Position numbers and translations under genes: made by a program. From contig OX485805.1 of assembly GCA_950295325.1 (NCBI GenBank), positions 9,362,501-9,426,500 on the forward strand: 64,000 nucleotides of DNA, read 5' to 3'. Shown piece after piece: positions 1-10,591 of the stretch. Each line of letters opens with the position of its first letter. The stretch's first letter is position 1. This DNA is from Polytrichum commune (lineage: Eukaryota; Streptophyta; Polytrichopsida; Polytrichales; Polytrichaceae). The notes under the pieces were generated by a model. That model was not told where the DNA came from. It saw only the letters and a program-made list of their open reading frames with translations, and did no database searches.

Positions 1-1164
1 TTTGCTCGAGAGGCCGAACTCTTGGCGCCATAACTTCCTAAAAGTGTTGCCACCCAGGCTCTTTTGGAGGCGACGTCCTTTGGACTTCGGCCTCTAGTGT
101 GAAGGCCGAGAGGACGGACTTTGGGCATTTCAACATTTTCATTGGTCCAAATGTTGAACCTCTCAAAGTTTGGCCATATTGTGAACCGGCCCTTATATTT
201 GCAATACATGTCTTATTCTTTTTTTGGCACAAATTAAAAATTCAAATTGAAAATACAACCAACCCAGCCGAAACAGCGCAGCCTAAGTGGAAATCAAATT
301 TGTTAAGAATGTCATGGTAGGCCACGTCCGGGGCTTTTTCCAAGTCCCTAAGCATATGTTTCCATTAAATCCTCCCATAATCTGATTTGTAATACATGTC
401 ATAAAAGCTAATGCAATTATTGTTTTGAAGTCTACCATCAAATGATATGTAAGATCGTATATTCACATGTGGTTGGTTCTTTTTATGTACCAGTTTAAGC
501 CAATACTAAAATAAAATAAACCTTATTCTATAAAATCTAATGACACTACCATACAAGTTAGTAGAGATGTTGTATATTTTTTTAAATTATTCTATATATT
601 TACATAACTACAACTTATAATTTTGTGAAGAATATGTATACATAATACAACAAAGTTCAAATCAATACCTCTTTTGTGCAGTCACATATACTCATACGGA
701 TTTAGTATAGTGCACCCCCCCCAAATGATCACTAATGTGGGCCACATTAAATTTAAGCCCACACCAATTCCCTAGTTTAATACCAATGTGGACCAGATTA
801 ATTTGTTTTTCTAAAATGTTCTAATTTGTGTAAGATGTTGGTAAGATATCTTTATGAAGCCTATGGGAACTCGGGGGATGCACTCTACATTATGTTTGAG
901 AATCACGTGCGTTCATGACCCCTTCTAAAAACCCCAATGTATACCATAAGTTATATGTCTAAGTAGAGATTGTGCCAACTTGAAGTAGTCCTCGTAATTT
1001 ACGAACGTTTAACTTTTGCTGTAGGCATCGTAAAAAAAAGCGGGTGGGTTCGTTGGAAAGCTGGGAACCTAAACCCTCAAACCATGTATGGAAACACTTC
1101 TACATGAGTGTGAGAACAAAACAATGGCACATATGTGGTAGCAATTTGGAATGACGTAGACGTA

Positions 1165-1195
1165 GGATTTAGGATTTAGGGGTTTAGGGTTTATG
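1165..1195 (+). repeat. Short telomere-like TTTAGGG run (degenerate)
   Basis: A few degenerate TTTAGGG/TTTAGGA units sit just before the 82-bp minisatellite. The matching place in segment A copy 2 (33265-33307) has a cleaner run. TTTAGGG is the Arabidopsis-type telomere repeat found in most land plants. Here it is interstitial and part of a dispersed repeat, not a chromosome end. Confidence 0.6.
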
Positions 1196-1715
1196 AACCA
1201 CAAAGGTTGAAGCACAAATATGTGAATTGTCGAATGAAAGGGCAAGGGGATGCGTGTGGGTTGTGAAACCATACGAACCACTAAGGTTGAAGCACAAATA
1301 TGTGATTTGTTGAATGAAAATGGCATTCGGATGCCTGAAATGCGTTGTGAAACCATATGAAGCACAAAGGTTGAAGCACAAATATGTACTTTGTTGAATT
1401 AAAATGACATTCGAATGCGTGTAGGTTGTGAAACCATACGAACCACTAAGGTTGAAGCACACATATGTGATTTGTTGAATGAAAATGACATTCGGATGCC
1501 TGAAATACGTTGTGAAACCATATGAACCACAAAGGTTGAAATACAAATATGTACTTTGTTGAATTAAAATGACATTCGAATGCGTGTGGGTTGTGAAACC
1601 ATACGAACCACTAAGGTTGAAACACAAATATGTACTTTGTTGAATGAAAATGGCATTCGGATGCCTGAAATACGTTGTGAAACCATATGAACCACAAAGG
1701 TTGAAATACAAATAT
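1195..1715. repeat. 82-bp minisatellite with alternating unit types (first block)
   Basis: Units start at about 1195, 1276, 1359, 1440, 1524, 1605 and 1689 (spacing 81-84 bp), each beginning near GAACCAC(A/T)AAGGTTGAA. Two variants alternate (…CACAAAGG… and …CACTAAGG…), giving a ~165-bp higher-order period. The minus strand stays open across the block, but the period explains this and I do not call a gene. The block resumes at 2508 after the solo LTR. Confidence 0.85.
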
Positions 1716-2502
1716 TGTCGCAACCCTTGCTAGGTCCCTTAATAATCTTGCCAATTTTCAATTCTAGCAAAGGTTACGAGTCGCTAACCCTTCGCATTCC
1801 GCCATGCTAATGGATAGCTCCTCTTAACCCGGACCAATAGTTCATAGGAGGGAACCAACCCTCCTACTTTGCTTTCGGGAGTCACCCCTTAATCGGTAAC
1901 CCATTTCCCCAATGTGGACTTCCATCCATGGAAGTCCAATCCTATGTTGATCATCGCGTTGCTGGAGCAACACTACAACAACCCGAACCATACTAGGCAA
2001 CTATGGCCTCACAATGGGCCAATGCCCATGGAGGCCGTGCCGTTCGGCCTCGGGTGGGTGAGGCCACACCACCTCACCCATATAAGCCTCTAGGACTCTA
2101 CACGGAGCCCCTATCCCACCGCCAACCAACCTCTTGTCTCTCTACCAAGAGTTGGGGCCAAGTGGACATTTTCCCTTAGCTGCTGGGCCTAGAACCCCCC
2201 AAGCAGCTTCAGACCATCATAACTTCCTTGTATGATGTCTGATCATAACAACCAACCACTCCATCCTCATCTACGCTTCACGTAGATGCCGATGGACTCC
2301 TCGCTTGCCCCATTCGGGCAAGTCTTGAGGAAGTCTAGTCTTGTACTTGTGCGTGGGAAGCGTTCCCAACGCCCGGGGCCCTCACCCACACTAGGATCAC
2401 TTGGGCCCTCTCACCAACGGCGCCACAAGTCCCGGGTGTCACTCCGGGGTCCCCCTTGTGCCCATGGTGTTTCGGGCACTCCTCATGGAGAGGTGCGCGA
2501 CA
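1716..2502. mobile_element. Solo LTR of an LTR retrotransposon (787 bp)
   Basis: The insertion starts TGTCGC and ends GCGACA, the short TG..CA inverted ends of an LTR. It is flanked by a perfect 5-bp duplication AATAT (1711-1715 and 2503-2507). The neighbouring minisatellite units show the empty site: the same unit reads straight through ACAAATATGTAC. A TATA-like TATAAG lies at 2081-2086. No internal region or second LTR is present, so this is a solo LTR left by LTR-LTR recombination. It is absent at the equivalent position of copy 2. Confidence 0.88.
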
Positions 2503-2507
2503 AATAT

Positions 2508-2775
2508 GTACTTTGTTGAATTAAAATGACATTCGAATGCGTGTGGGTTGTGAAACCATACGAACCACTAAGGTTGAAGCACAAATATGTGATTTGTTGA
2601 ATGAAAATAACATTCGGATGCCTGAAATGCGTTGTGAAACCATATGAACCACAAAGGTTGAAACACAAATATGTACTTTGTTGAATTAAAATGACATTCG
2701 AATGCGTGTGGGTTGTGAAACCATACGAACCACTAAGGTTGAAGCACAAATATATGATTTGTTGAATGAAAGGAC
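2508..2775. repeat. 82-bp minisatellite (second block)
   Basis: Continuation of the alternating minisatellite after the solo LTR. The first unit is the one split by the LTR insertion. It ends where the sequence changes to the unique stretch leading to the TATA box at 2989. Confidence 0.8.
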
Positions 2776-3037
2776 AACCCATCAAATATAAAAGCTTCAA
2801 AGAGGTATCAAAGAGGTTTCCAATGCGGGTGTCGGGGGATTTTTTCAAAAAGTGCAACTAACTTTTTGACTTCACCAACTTTCTTTTTATTCTTATTGTG
2901 TTGTCTTTATCTTACCAACAAGAATTGGATCCTCTACATCTTGGATTACATCAAATATTGTAAATTTCATAAAGTCCTTTGAGCTCAATATATAAATAGA
3001 GCATTTAGACTCATACATATAACGAGGGTAGAGTATC

Positions 3038-3591
3038 ATGGATAGGATGGGAGAGAAGAGAGACATGTTTGAGGGTCTAGGATGTGATGAGGAGATAGCA
3101 AATTTAGGTGAATCCGATATTCCATTCAATCCATCACCCGAGCGTGAGAGAGATGAGAGAGGTGCTGAGATTGATTTCGTGATGACTATGTCATAACCCC
3201 CTTCTCATAATGTATACAAGCATGGAAGTTGAGGGCGGAGGAGGACCAACGACGATATGCGGCAAAATTTGAGATCAATGCAGTGGAGAAGGAGCTAACA
3301 AAAAGCGTGGGTGGAGATCCAAATGATGTGGTTGATTTGAGCGTGGATATTTGGGTGAAGCCCGGGGATGTGGATGACAATTCAATCGACATTGAAGATC
3401 TTAAGGTAGCGGGAGAATCTTCAAGGACTTTGCATTTTCGTAAGAAGAGGAGAGGATTATCGCCTCATCGGCTACCATTGAAGGAACGGATGAAAGACCG
3501 AACGATTAGCTATGTTGATTTCCTTCGACCGAATCCTCTCCAAAAAATGGACCCTCGACGGAAGCCACAAACATCTACGAGGTTGCCATGA
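3038..3591 (+). pseudogene. Broken copy of the segment-A small gene
   Basis: Homologous to the intact 186-residue ORF at 33857-34417. The TATA box (TATATAAAT, 2989-2997) and the ATG about 40 bp downstream are conserved. Around 3160-3200 this copy has substitutions and small indels that bring in stops, where copy 2 stays open. The 3' half is still open in frame from about 3229 to 3591 and ends with the same basic C-terminal stretch. Function of the family is unknown. Confidence 0.7.
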
Positions 3592-3599
3592 CGGAAGTC

Positions 3600-4070
3600 A
3601 AGTTGACGGAATGAAGTGGAATATTAAATCGTGCATGGTTTGTTCATGTATGTGATTTATAAAGGGCATTTGTACCGTCGTCGCAATAATAAAATTATTA
3701 TTTGTATAATATGTTGTACCACTTCTATGATATATGTATATTTTTAAATTTCAACCAACCGCTTATTAAGCATACTTCTATGCATGTTCATCGTTGTCTT
3801 ACAAATTTTGATATTTTAATATTATATATAGAATAGCAAATATATGTATTTTAGTGTATTTTTCCTTACGACAAATTGTTGTGGGAAAAGCTATTTTGCG
3901 AGCGGTGAGCAGTAAGTTTTCTAGAATATTGAAATTTTGTGTGGTGAAACATGCCCTATGACCGCTATGTAGAGCTAATTTTTGAAATATTTATTGACAA
4001 ATTTATTGACAAAAATAATCTATAACCGTGGTTGAGGAACCTATACTGCATTTGCTTGCACCTTTTCTTA
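3600..4070. other. A/T-rich non-coding stretch
   Basis: No ORF with coding character and no recognisable repeat or RNA gene seen. Follows the end of segment A copy 1. Confidence 0.5.
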
Positions 4071-4435
4071 TAAGGTTTGTAGGTTGGGAATGGGTCTCGG
4101 ATGGTTACAGGTTGTCATTTGAGGTGGACTAAGTCCCACTTAGAGAACGCCTCGGATCCGAGGCCTCATGGCTGCGGTATCATTTCAGATTGGGTATAAG
4201 GTTTGTAGATTGGGAATGGGTCTTGGATGGTTACATGTTGTCATTTGAGGTGGACTAAGTCCCACTGGGAGAAGGCCTCGGACCCGAGGCCTCATGGTTG
4301 CGGTATCATTTCAGATTGGGTTTAAGGTTTGTAGGTTGGGAATGGGTCTCGGATGGTTACAGGTTGTCATTTGAGGTGGATTAAGTCCCACTGGGAGAAG
4401 GCCTCGGACCCGAGGCCTCATGGCTTGAGCCCCTA
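4071..4435 (+). repeat. 126-bp tandem repeat, about 3 units
   Basis: Units start at 4071, 4197 and 4323 with TAAGGTTTGTAG(G/A)TTGGG, a constant 126-bp period. Each carries a palindromic CCTCGGAYCCGAGG core. A degenerate fourth unit may continue to about 4540, where the palindrome recurs. No coding potential. Confidence 0.85.
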
Positions 4436-4539
4436 AATTCTGATTGTGTTTAAAGTTGGTGGTTTCTGGGTGGGTATCGGCATTTCAAGTGGAGGGGTTA
4501 CTTTGCAGAAGGCCTCGGATCCGAGGTCTGTTGGCCTTG

Positions 4540-5265
4540 GTGTTTGCTATTTGATTTGAGGTCAAGTTTATGGTTTCAGATTGAATGTAGGCATGTCATG
4601 TTTGGGTTTCATGTTTAGCTACATTCAACCTGACTCCATAAATTTGACATCAAATCATTGGTTTCAGGTTGAGTCTCGGCATGCCAAGTGGTTCAGATTT
4701 CATGTGGGAGTGGCCACTTTGGATATGGCCTCGGATTTCTTGGGGTTTGATGTTTGATTTGAACAAAAAACATAGGATGATGTACATATTTTATGCACAA
4801 GCCTTTTTTGGGTTATTCCATTCTTCTTCCATTCTATCTTTTGATTTTTTTTATTCTTCCATTCTTCTTCCAATCTATCTTCTTATTTTTTGTAATTCTA
4901 AAAAACGTATTGATATTCTATACTTATCATCTTTAATTTTTTGGTTTAGTTTTTCGGTTTAGTTTTCCTTAGTCTTTGTTTCATGTTTTGATCTATATTT
5001 TTACAACTACATTTCTTTATTTTTTTGGGGTTTTGTTTTGAATTTTGTTACATGGATGATGCTATGGTGGATAATGAGGTAGTTTACCTCTATGTCTTAT
5101 TGAATAATAGAGTGCAAGGAGGGTTTAGGGTAAGAGTGTAAGAAGGCATTACAAAATATAATTCATTGTCTAAGGAAAACCATGAAGATTACCGCACTAA
5201 ACGGACAATTAACAATCAAATGCAAAAATATATTATTATGCAAGCAATAAGACACAAAATTTTAC
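4540..5265. other. Non-coding stretch
   Basis: T-rich sequence with no convincing coding frame. It lies downstream (3') of the minus-strand ParB/methyltransferase gene and may hold its 3' UTR. Confidence 0.4.
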
Positions 5266-5557
5266 CTAAGACATATAATCGAAATCACAATTATCAGATA
5301 ATGCTACAGAGACTTTAGAATCTGTACTATCTGCATCTGAAGAGCCTTCATCCTCAGACTCAATAGCTTCTAAATCAACATACTCTATACTGCTTAGCAT
5401 CAACCCCTTAGGTCTAAATGTACGATATGAACCTTCCGCTAATTCATTGGCAACGTCATTTGCGTATGAAGGGAGCCGCCATGACTTTGGAGGACTTGGA
5501 TAAAACGTAGGGTCACAGAAGAAAGGGCGGTGACTAGGATAGGTCATTGGTCCATAT
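5266..5557 (-). CDS. Last exon: Pro-rich then acidic tail, stop at 5266
   Basis: Acceptor ATTTGCAG before 5557 joins in phase (AA|A gives Lys). It encodes a Pro/Tyr-rich stretch and then an acidic Ser/Asp/Glu tail (SEDEGSSDAD), ending FDYMS and a stop. No recognised domain. Confidence 0.7.
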
Positions 5558-5654
5558 CTGCAAATTCCAAAAGTACCATGTTTAGGGCTCGATATTCGAT
5601 ACAATGACGCTCAAAAGTAAAAGCAATGTATGAGAAATTGTTCAACAAACTCAC

Positions 5655-5859
5655 TTATTGAATCGAGACTTCTTCACAATTCTCGGGACCACAAGTACAT
5701 CGCCCTCCGGGTCCTCACTAGTTGCCGTTGCTCCAGAAGTGACGTCAGGAGCAACACTCGAACGAATCAAGGGTTTAAGCAAGGCATGGAAAATGGCCTC
5801 ATCAGCCTCTAATGCCACGATGTGACGCTCGACGTTGCGGGACGCATGGATGGAAGATC
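5655..5859 (-). CDS. Exon 10: end of SAM-binding domain
   Basis: Acceptor TATTGTAG before 5859 restores the Gly of motif I (G|GA). It reads SSIHASRNVERHIVALEADE, matching the helix after motif I and the acidic motif II strand (R.(I/V)(A/G).E.DE) that contacts the SAM ribose. Donor AA|GTGAGT at 5655. Confidence 0.75.
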
Positions 5860-5954
5860 CTACAATAAAAAGAATGACAATAAAATTAGTGTGATTTCTC
5901 TGGAACTAAAAACAAATAGTTAAAGATGTGAGTTGGCAGATTGACTTAACATAC

Positions 5955-6228
5955 CCGTAGCAGCAGTGCAGTCTAAAACAACATCCCCAGGGGAGGTACA
6001 ACTCTGAATTAACATCTGCATTAAAAGAGCGGACTTCTCTCTTGGACCTCGCCACGGCGTGGGTCCATTCATGAGCTGATCCTCACGAGAGACGAGGTTC
6101 TGTAGAATATCATCTCTTTATACATCTACCCCGTGTCGGTCAAGAGCGGGGACAGGCTGAAATGAGAATTTGGAAGCAGGCTTGCCAGGCATGGTCCTCA
6201 CCACTAATGTAATCCCGAAACGCATAGT
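5955..6228 (-). CDS. Exon 9: methyltransferase motif X and motif I, with in-frame TAA
   Basis: Acceptor CATGGCAG before 6228, donor G|GTATGT at 5955, phase 0 in and phase 1 out. Near the end it reads REKSALLMQMLIQSCTSPGD and then VVLDCTAATG. This corresponds to the K/E-x-x-x-L-L…GDxVLDxFxGxG segment (motifs X and I, SAM binding). A TAA at 6120-6118 sits in frame in the middle of this single open exon, with coherent sequence on both sides. Confidence 0.75.
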
Positions 6229-6414
6229 CTGCCATGGTACAGGGTTATTCAATTCAATATGGACTGAGTTATACACCAGCCATTGCAAGCAGCACTTTCA
6301 ACTGAGAACAATGATCCAAAATTTCAAGGAAATCATTATGTAGCATTCGTGTCAAACAATGTTTAAAATTTGCACAAAAAATAAAGAGTAAATTAAATAA
6401 AAGAATTAACTTAC

Positions 6415-6762
6415 AGTGACACTCTGATTAATCGGGGACGTCAGATGGAGGCGGTTCATACCCCACCACTCCTTCCGAACTTGAAAACTGAAACACTCAC
6501 AATATCCAAGAATCATGGCTTTTGTAGTCATTCGAAAAGGGTGAAATAAAATGATGGCCCCGTCATCATGCAAATGGTTATCTGCAAAATCAAAGATTGG
6601 CTGAAGCCACTCGTGAGTTTCTTGATTCCAGGCAGGAATCGACGTTGGTGGGTTGGAGATCCCTGGAACGGGCAAGCCCTCTGGGATATCAGCAAGTATC
6701 AAGTCCAGACAAGGTTGGACACCGGTAGTACCCTTGAAAACTCGAACTTTGCTTTTGGAATG
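6415..6762 (-). CDS. Exon 8: methyltransferase-like domain, motif IV and V region
   Basis: Acceptor TTAGCAG before 6762, donor ACT|GTAAGT at 6415, phase 0 at both ends. It reads SKSKVRVFKG…LDLILADIPEG, where DNA methyltransferases have D-L-I-x-x-DPPY-G. The aromatic residue of DPPY is replaced (D-I-P-E). It then reads DDGAIILFHP and CECFSFQVRKEWWGMNRL, matching the strand after motif IV and the 'F.(V/L)R.E..W.+' block of N4/N6 methylases. The altered catalytic motif makes base methylation doubtful. Confidence 0.75.
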
Positions 6763-7261
6763 CTGCTAAGTAAACAAACACACCCAGAAATTAATACATC
6801 TCTACCAAATGACCCTACACCAAAACTGGCACCTAACAATAATTAAAGCCTGAATCAAATCTAGTACATTTGGAAGCTGAACAAATGATGACAAGAGTGA
6901 AGTTAAATAATATCGATGCTAAGCAATAGAGTGTCAACAGACATAGCCAAACATAAGCATCCATAAGGTATACATTGCCACCCATTCACCGATGGTGAAG
7001 TTGACAATTGGCTAATTCAGATTAAAGCACTACAAGAGTTTATATGACCTATTTGACAAAAATGTGACGAAATTCTGTTAATTTGGGTGTCATATAGGGC
7101 ACCTTGATTCGGTCATACAATTAACAGAGTTCTGTCAATTTCTTTATCATCTGGGACAATTATACACGTAGGATTCCATTTACTCCGGCCCCCTTGCCAT
7201 GTTGGATTCTCTTTACCTCGTCATTTACCCATGGTGATGTGGTTTAATGTCCAAGTTATAC

Positions 7262-7488
7262 TAGTAAAAAAATTCTAAATTAGTAATCCACCCTCGCATT
7301 CGGGGCCTACTCACATAGGTCTAAGGGCGAAGGGCCACCTCACCTAACCTAGGCGAATGGACAAAGCCACCTACCTACCCTAGGCGAAGCCAAGGGTGAG
7401 GGGTCAAGGGGATCGAACCTTGAACCTCTTGGCTATAGTGTGAAGGCCTTAGCCACTAAGCCACCGCTCATTACATGATATAGTCCAA
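7262..7488 (-). mobile_element. tRNA-derived SINE nested in the CACTA-like element
   Basis: On the minus strand a Pol III A-box-like TGGCTTAGTGG is followed at normal spacing by a B-box GGTTCGATCCCC, then a ~150-bp body ending in a T-rich tail near 7265. GTCCAAGT appears on both sides (about 7250 and 7482), as expected of a target duplication. It does not fold as a full tRNA, so I call a SINE rather than a tRNA gene. Confidence 0.7.
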
Positions 7489-7721
7489 GTATGTAAGAGT
7501 TTTGTATGAAGAAGCCATAAGACTTATAAACTTATGTATATATATTTTTTAATTAGTGAAAGTAAAAACAAGCATAGAATTAATGTATTTACTGTTTTTA
7601 ATTAGTACGTATTGTATTTGTATTAAAAAAAATTTACAAAAATACTCCTAAACATTATTACAGTAATTATTGTAATTATTTTAACTACATTAATTACAAT
7701 AATTTCAGTATTTTACTGAAA

Positions 7722-7985
7722 ATAGCAAATTTCAGTATTTACTTAAATTAGCAAATTTCAGTATTTACCTAAATTAGAAAATTTCAGTATTTACCTAAAT
7801 TAGCAAATTTCAATATTTACTTAAATTAGCAAATTTCAATATTTACTTAAATTAGCAAATTTCAGTATTTACTTAAATTGGTAATTTCCCCATTTACTTA
7901 AATTGGTAATTTCAGTAATTATTCAAAAGGGTAATTTCAGTATTTACTTAAATTGGTAATTTCAGTGTTTACATTAATTAATTAA
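7722..7985. repeat. 26-bp A/T-rich tandem repeat
   Basis: About ten degenerate units of AATTTCAGTATTTACTTAAA spaced ~26 bp apart, inside the CACTA-like element. No coding potential. Confidence 0.8.
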
Positions 7986-8290
7986 ATTAGTTATTACATT
8001 AATTATAGTAAATACATTATTTATATTAATTACTTATACTAGTAATTACAATACTTAAAAACCTTTTGTAACACCTTGTGTAACACCTTTTGTTGTTAAT
8101 AAATATGAGACACATGCTCAGGTGAAGGGAATAAGTTAAACGTGAAATATATAAATTTGATGACAGAAAATTGACACAAATTTTGAATAATGTCCGAATT
8201 GACAAAAACTCATAGCTTTGAGCTGATTTTGTCACTTCGGACATTTTAGTGTCACATTTTTGTCAATTATACACCCATTTCCTTGTAGTG

Positions 8291-9201
8291 AAGGGAACTG
8301 AAATGCGAGATTAAACGGACACGGCCAATAACTTAAACGAAAATATGTTGCTTACAGTAGCTGCAAATTGATTTAGGAAAACTACACTGCACTCTCAGTA
8401 ACCCTCACTTAAGCCTCACTGATCCACACTGAACCCTCACTAACCCCCACTGAACCTTCAGTAATCTCTCACTCAACCCTCACTAAGTGACCCTAATTGC
8501 TCCCTCCCTGAATCAGACATATGTTAGTCTCGGTGCCGAGATACTCGAATCCACAAGTCACAATCAAATTCAGGCCCTCTGTATTACCCAGCCTTTGATT
8601 AAAATGCTTAATTCAGGCATTAATTTGGTAAGCAAGCATATCGAATAAACTCACTGATCCTCACTCAGCCTCACTAAATGACTAGAAATGCTCACTCGCT
8701 GAATGAGCCATATGTTAGTCTGGAAGCCAAGATAATCAAATCCACAAGTCAAAATCAAATTCAGGCCCTCTATATTACCCTGCCTCTGATGAAAATGATT
8801 AATTCATGCATTAATTTTGTAAGCAAGCATAGCTAATAAACTCACTGATCCTCACTCAACCTCACTAAGTGACCAGAATTGCTCGCTGGATGAATCAGCC
8901 ATATGTTAGTCTCTGTGACGAGATACTCAAATCCACAAGTCACAATCAAATTCAGGCCTTCAGTATTACAGTACCTATGATCAAAATGCTTAATTCATGC
9001 ATTAATTTGGTAAATAAGTATAGCTAATAAACTCACTGACTCTCACTCAACCTCTCTAAGTGACTAGAATTGCTCCCTGATGAATCAGCCATATGTTAGT
9101 CTCGGGATAAAAGGGAACTGAAATGCGAGATTAAACGGACACGGCCAATAACTTAAACGAAAATATGTTGCTTATAGTTGCTGCAAATTGATTTAGGAAA
9201 A
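8291..9201. repeat. 91-bp direct repeats enclosing a short 192-bp-satellite array
   Basis: The ~91-bp sequence starting AAGGGAACTGAAATGCGAG occurs at 8291-8381 and again at 9111-9201 with few changes. Between them are CACTCAACCCTCACT-rich sequence and about four units (near 8529, 8719, 8911 and 9099) of the ~192-bp satellite that also lies upstream of the gene. All of this is inside the large intron. Confidence 0.8.
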
Positions 9202-9354
9202 TTAGGTATTGTAATCAGAAGAAGTGTATTGTCTATTAAAATTTGAGAATAAATAGCCACTGAATATGGCTATGAATATGTATAAATGTTCTCACTTTGT
9301 ATACTATGAAAATAAAAAACTTAGTGTTGGCATAACAGGTAAAAGCAAAAATAC

Positions 9355-10042
9355 CTTAATCATGAAGCTTTTTAAGTCCTTGTAATAAGACATGTAGTCA
9401 TCTGAGCTACCGCCAAGGACTTCCTTCATGGAGGCATTGAGAATGAGCTCGTCAATCTGGCTTTCGTTCTCCTCTCCCAAATTAAAAACAGGACTCAACT
9501 GTTCGTATGAGGAATCTCGTTTTGTACCTCTGGATAAAGTAGGAGCTTGAGATCCATAATCATAAGTCGGGCTGGGAGAAACAAGACTTTTACCTTGAGG
9601 CTCAGGATGGGGGTTCATTTTCTTTTTCCCCCTCCTGTTAGTCTTCTCCAATGACTTCTGTAGTTTTTCCAACTTTTTATGTGCCGCTTTCTCCTCTGCC
9701 TCCTTTACTCTAAGCGTCTTCTTCCTATCCTCTTCAAGACGTCGCGAGAGGGCCTTTGACCTCTCATGCTCGTCTTCTATGCCCTGTAAGTCAACCATCT
9801 CAACACCAGATTCTCCAACTGCCTCCCTTGACTTCCTAAGTTCAATTTGAAATGAAGGCATGAAACTAGGAGCACAGTCGAGGTACCATCCACCTCCGGT
9901 AAGATGTGTGGTTGACCAAGTCCGCTGTTGATTTGCTGAGAACATGCATGTTGAGTTCGACCTATCAAGCCATGCAGAGAGAAATATGGGGAGATCTTCT
10001 TTTGTTATTGCTCCTTTTGCAAGGAGCTCGTACTTGAAATAT
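9355..10042 (-). CDS. Exon 7: coiled-coil, highly charged linker
   Basis: Acceptor CCCGCAG before 10042, donor AAG|GTATTT at 9355, 688 bp. The first ~90 residues look globular (YFKYELLAKGAITKEDLP). They are followed by a ~70-residue Lys/Glu/Arg coiled coil, a basic cluster NRRGKKKM (possible nuclear signal) and a Ser/acidic tail. It probably links the ParB-like and methyltransferase-like halves. Confidence 0.75.
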
Positions 10043-10162
10043 CTGCGGGTAGGAAACATGTCATGGTTATATTCCTTGCAATCAAAATAACTGTGATGAG
10101 AAAAACCAAATAACTATGCCAAATATAATGAATGTAGTAGTTAAAGGAGAAAGAGTAGTCAC

Positions 10163-10388
10163 CAAAAGAGTACTCGACGAACAATCAAGTCAGTCCCGTT
10201 AAAGCTCAAAAATTCGAGAGTTTTGTTAAAAGCCTCCTGCCCACGGAAGAAGGTAGGGAACGCATTGTCCCATAATTTCATTCTACAGTCCTCGATGTAT
10301 GCAGCCAAACTCAAGGGCTCGCTGGGTATATCAAATCTGATAGCCAGTCTGTCTTGTCTTCAAATATAATGGAAGCCTGATCGGATAT
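10163..10388 (-). CDS. Exon 6 with in-frame TGA
   Basis: Acceptor CTACAG before 10388 continues exon 5 in phase (G|AT gives Asp). The frame reads DIRSGFHYI, then TGA, then RQDRLAIRFDIPSEPLSL through NGTDLIVRRVL with no other internal stop. The clean frame on both sides suggests a CGA (Arg) to TGA change. The exon ends TTTTG|GTGACT in phase 2. Joined to the next exon, TG|A makes another stop codon at the junction. Confidence 0.65.
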
Positions 10389-10591
10389 CTGTAGAAATAG
10401 AGTGAGTAAGGCAGAGAACAAGAAAGAGAACAAAACCAACATATGTATTGAAATCAGAGTGAGGAAGAACAAAAAAATGACCAAGAAGAAGACCATGAGG
10501 AAGACCGAGACAAAGACCGAATTAATGTAGGTACATAAAGTAGTAAAGAAGGATTCACAAAGAAGTAAAGGGTACATAGGGGATTATGTAC

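Larger units (their letters stand above)
1..3690. repeat. Segment A, copy 1 (dispersed repeat, left end outside window)
   Basis: Nearly the same sequence as 32030-34518. The match begins at base 1, so this copy probably extends left of the window. It ends near 3683, after the shared GTCGTCGCAATAATAAA, where the two copies diverge. Relative to copy 2 it lacks about 95 bp near 295, and it carries a solo LTR (1716-2502) and more units of the 82-bp minisatellite. It holds a short gene that is broken here and open in copy 2. I see no clear terminal inverted repeats or LTRs, so the element class is unknown. Confidence 0.85.
7028..8290. mobile_element. Non-autonomous CACTA-like element in the large intron
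   Basis: Ends are CACTACAAG… and …CTTGTAGTG, with a perfect 3-bp target duplication AAG (7025-7027 and 8291-8293). Both are classic for CACTA (En/Spm) elements. The GACAAAAATGTGAC subterminal motif also occurs inverted near the other end. No transposase is encoded. It lies in the ~2.6-kb intron between exons 7 and 8 of the ParB/methyltransferase gene and contains a SINE and an A/T-rich tandem array. Confidence 0.85.

Noticed and set aside
1069-2857. Antisense repeat-protein ORFs in the minisatellite
   Set aside because: Explained by the 81-84-bp period; frames shift between units and the solo LTR interrupts them.
7380-7470. tRNA gene on the minus strand
   Set aside because: A and B boxes are present, but no cloverleaf or acceptor stem closes; the body and tail fit a SINE.
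6118-10388. U-to-C RNA editing as a way to remove the three stops
   Set aside because: Such editing would restore CGA and CAA, but it is known from plant organelle transcripts, and this gene is spliced and nuclear.
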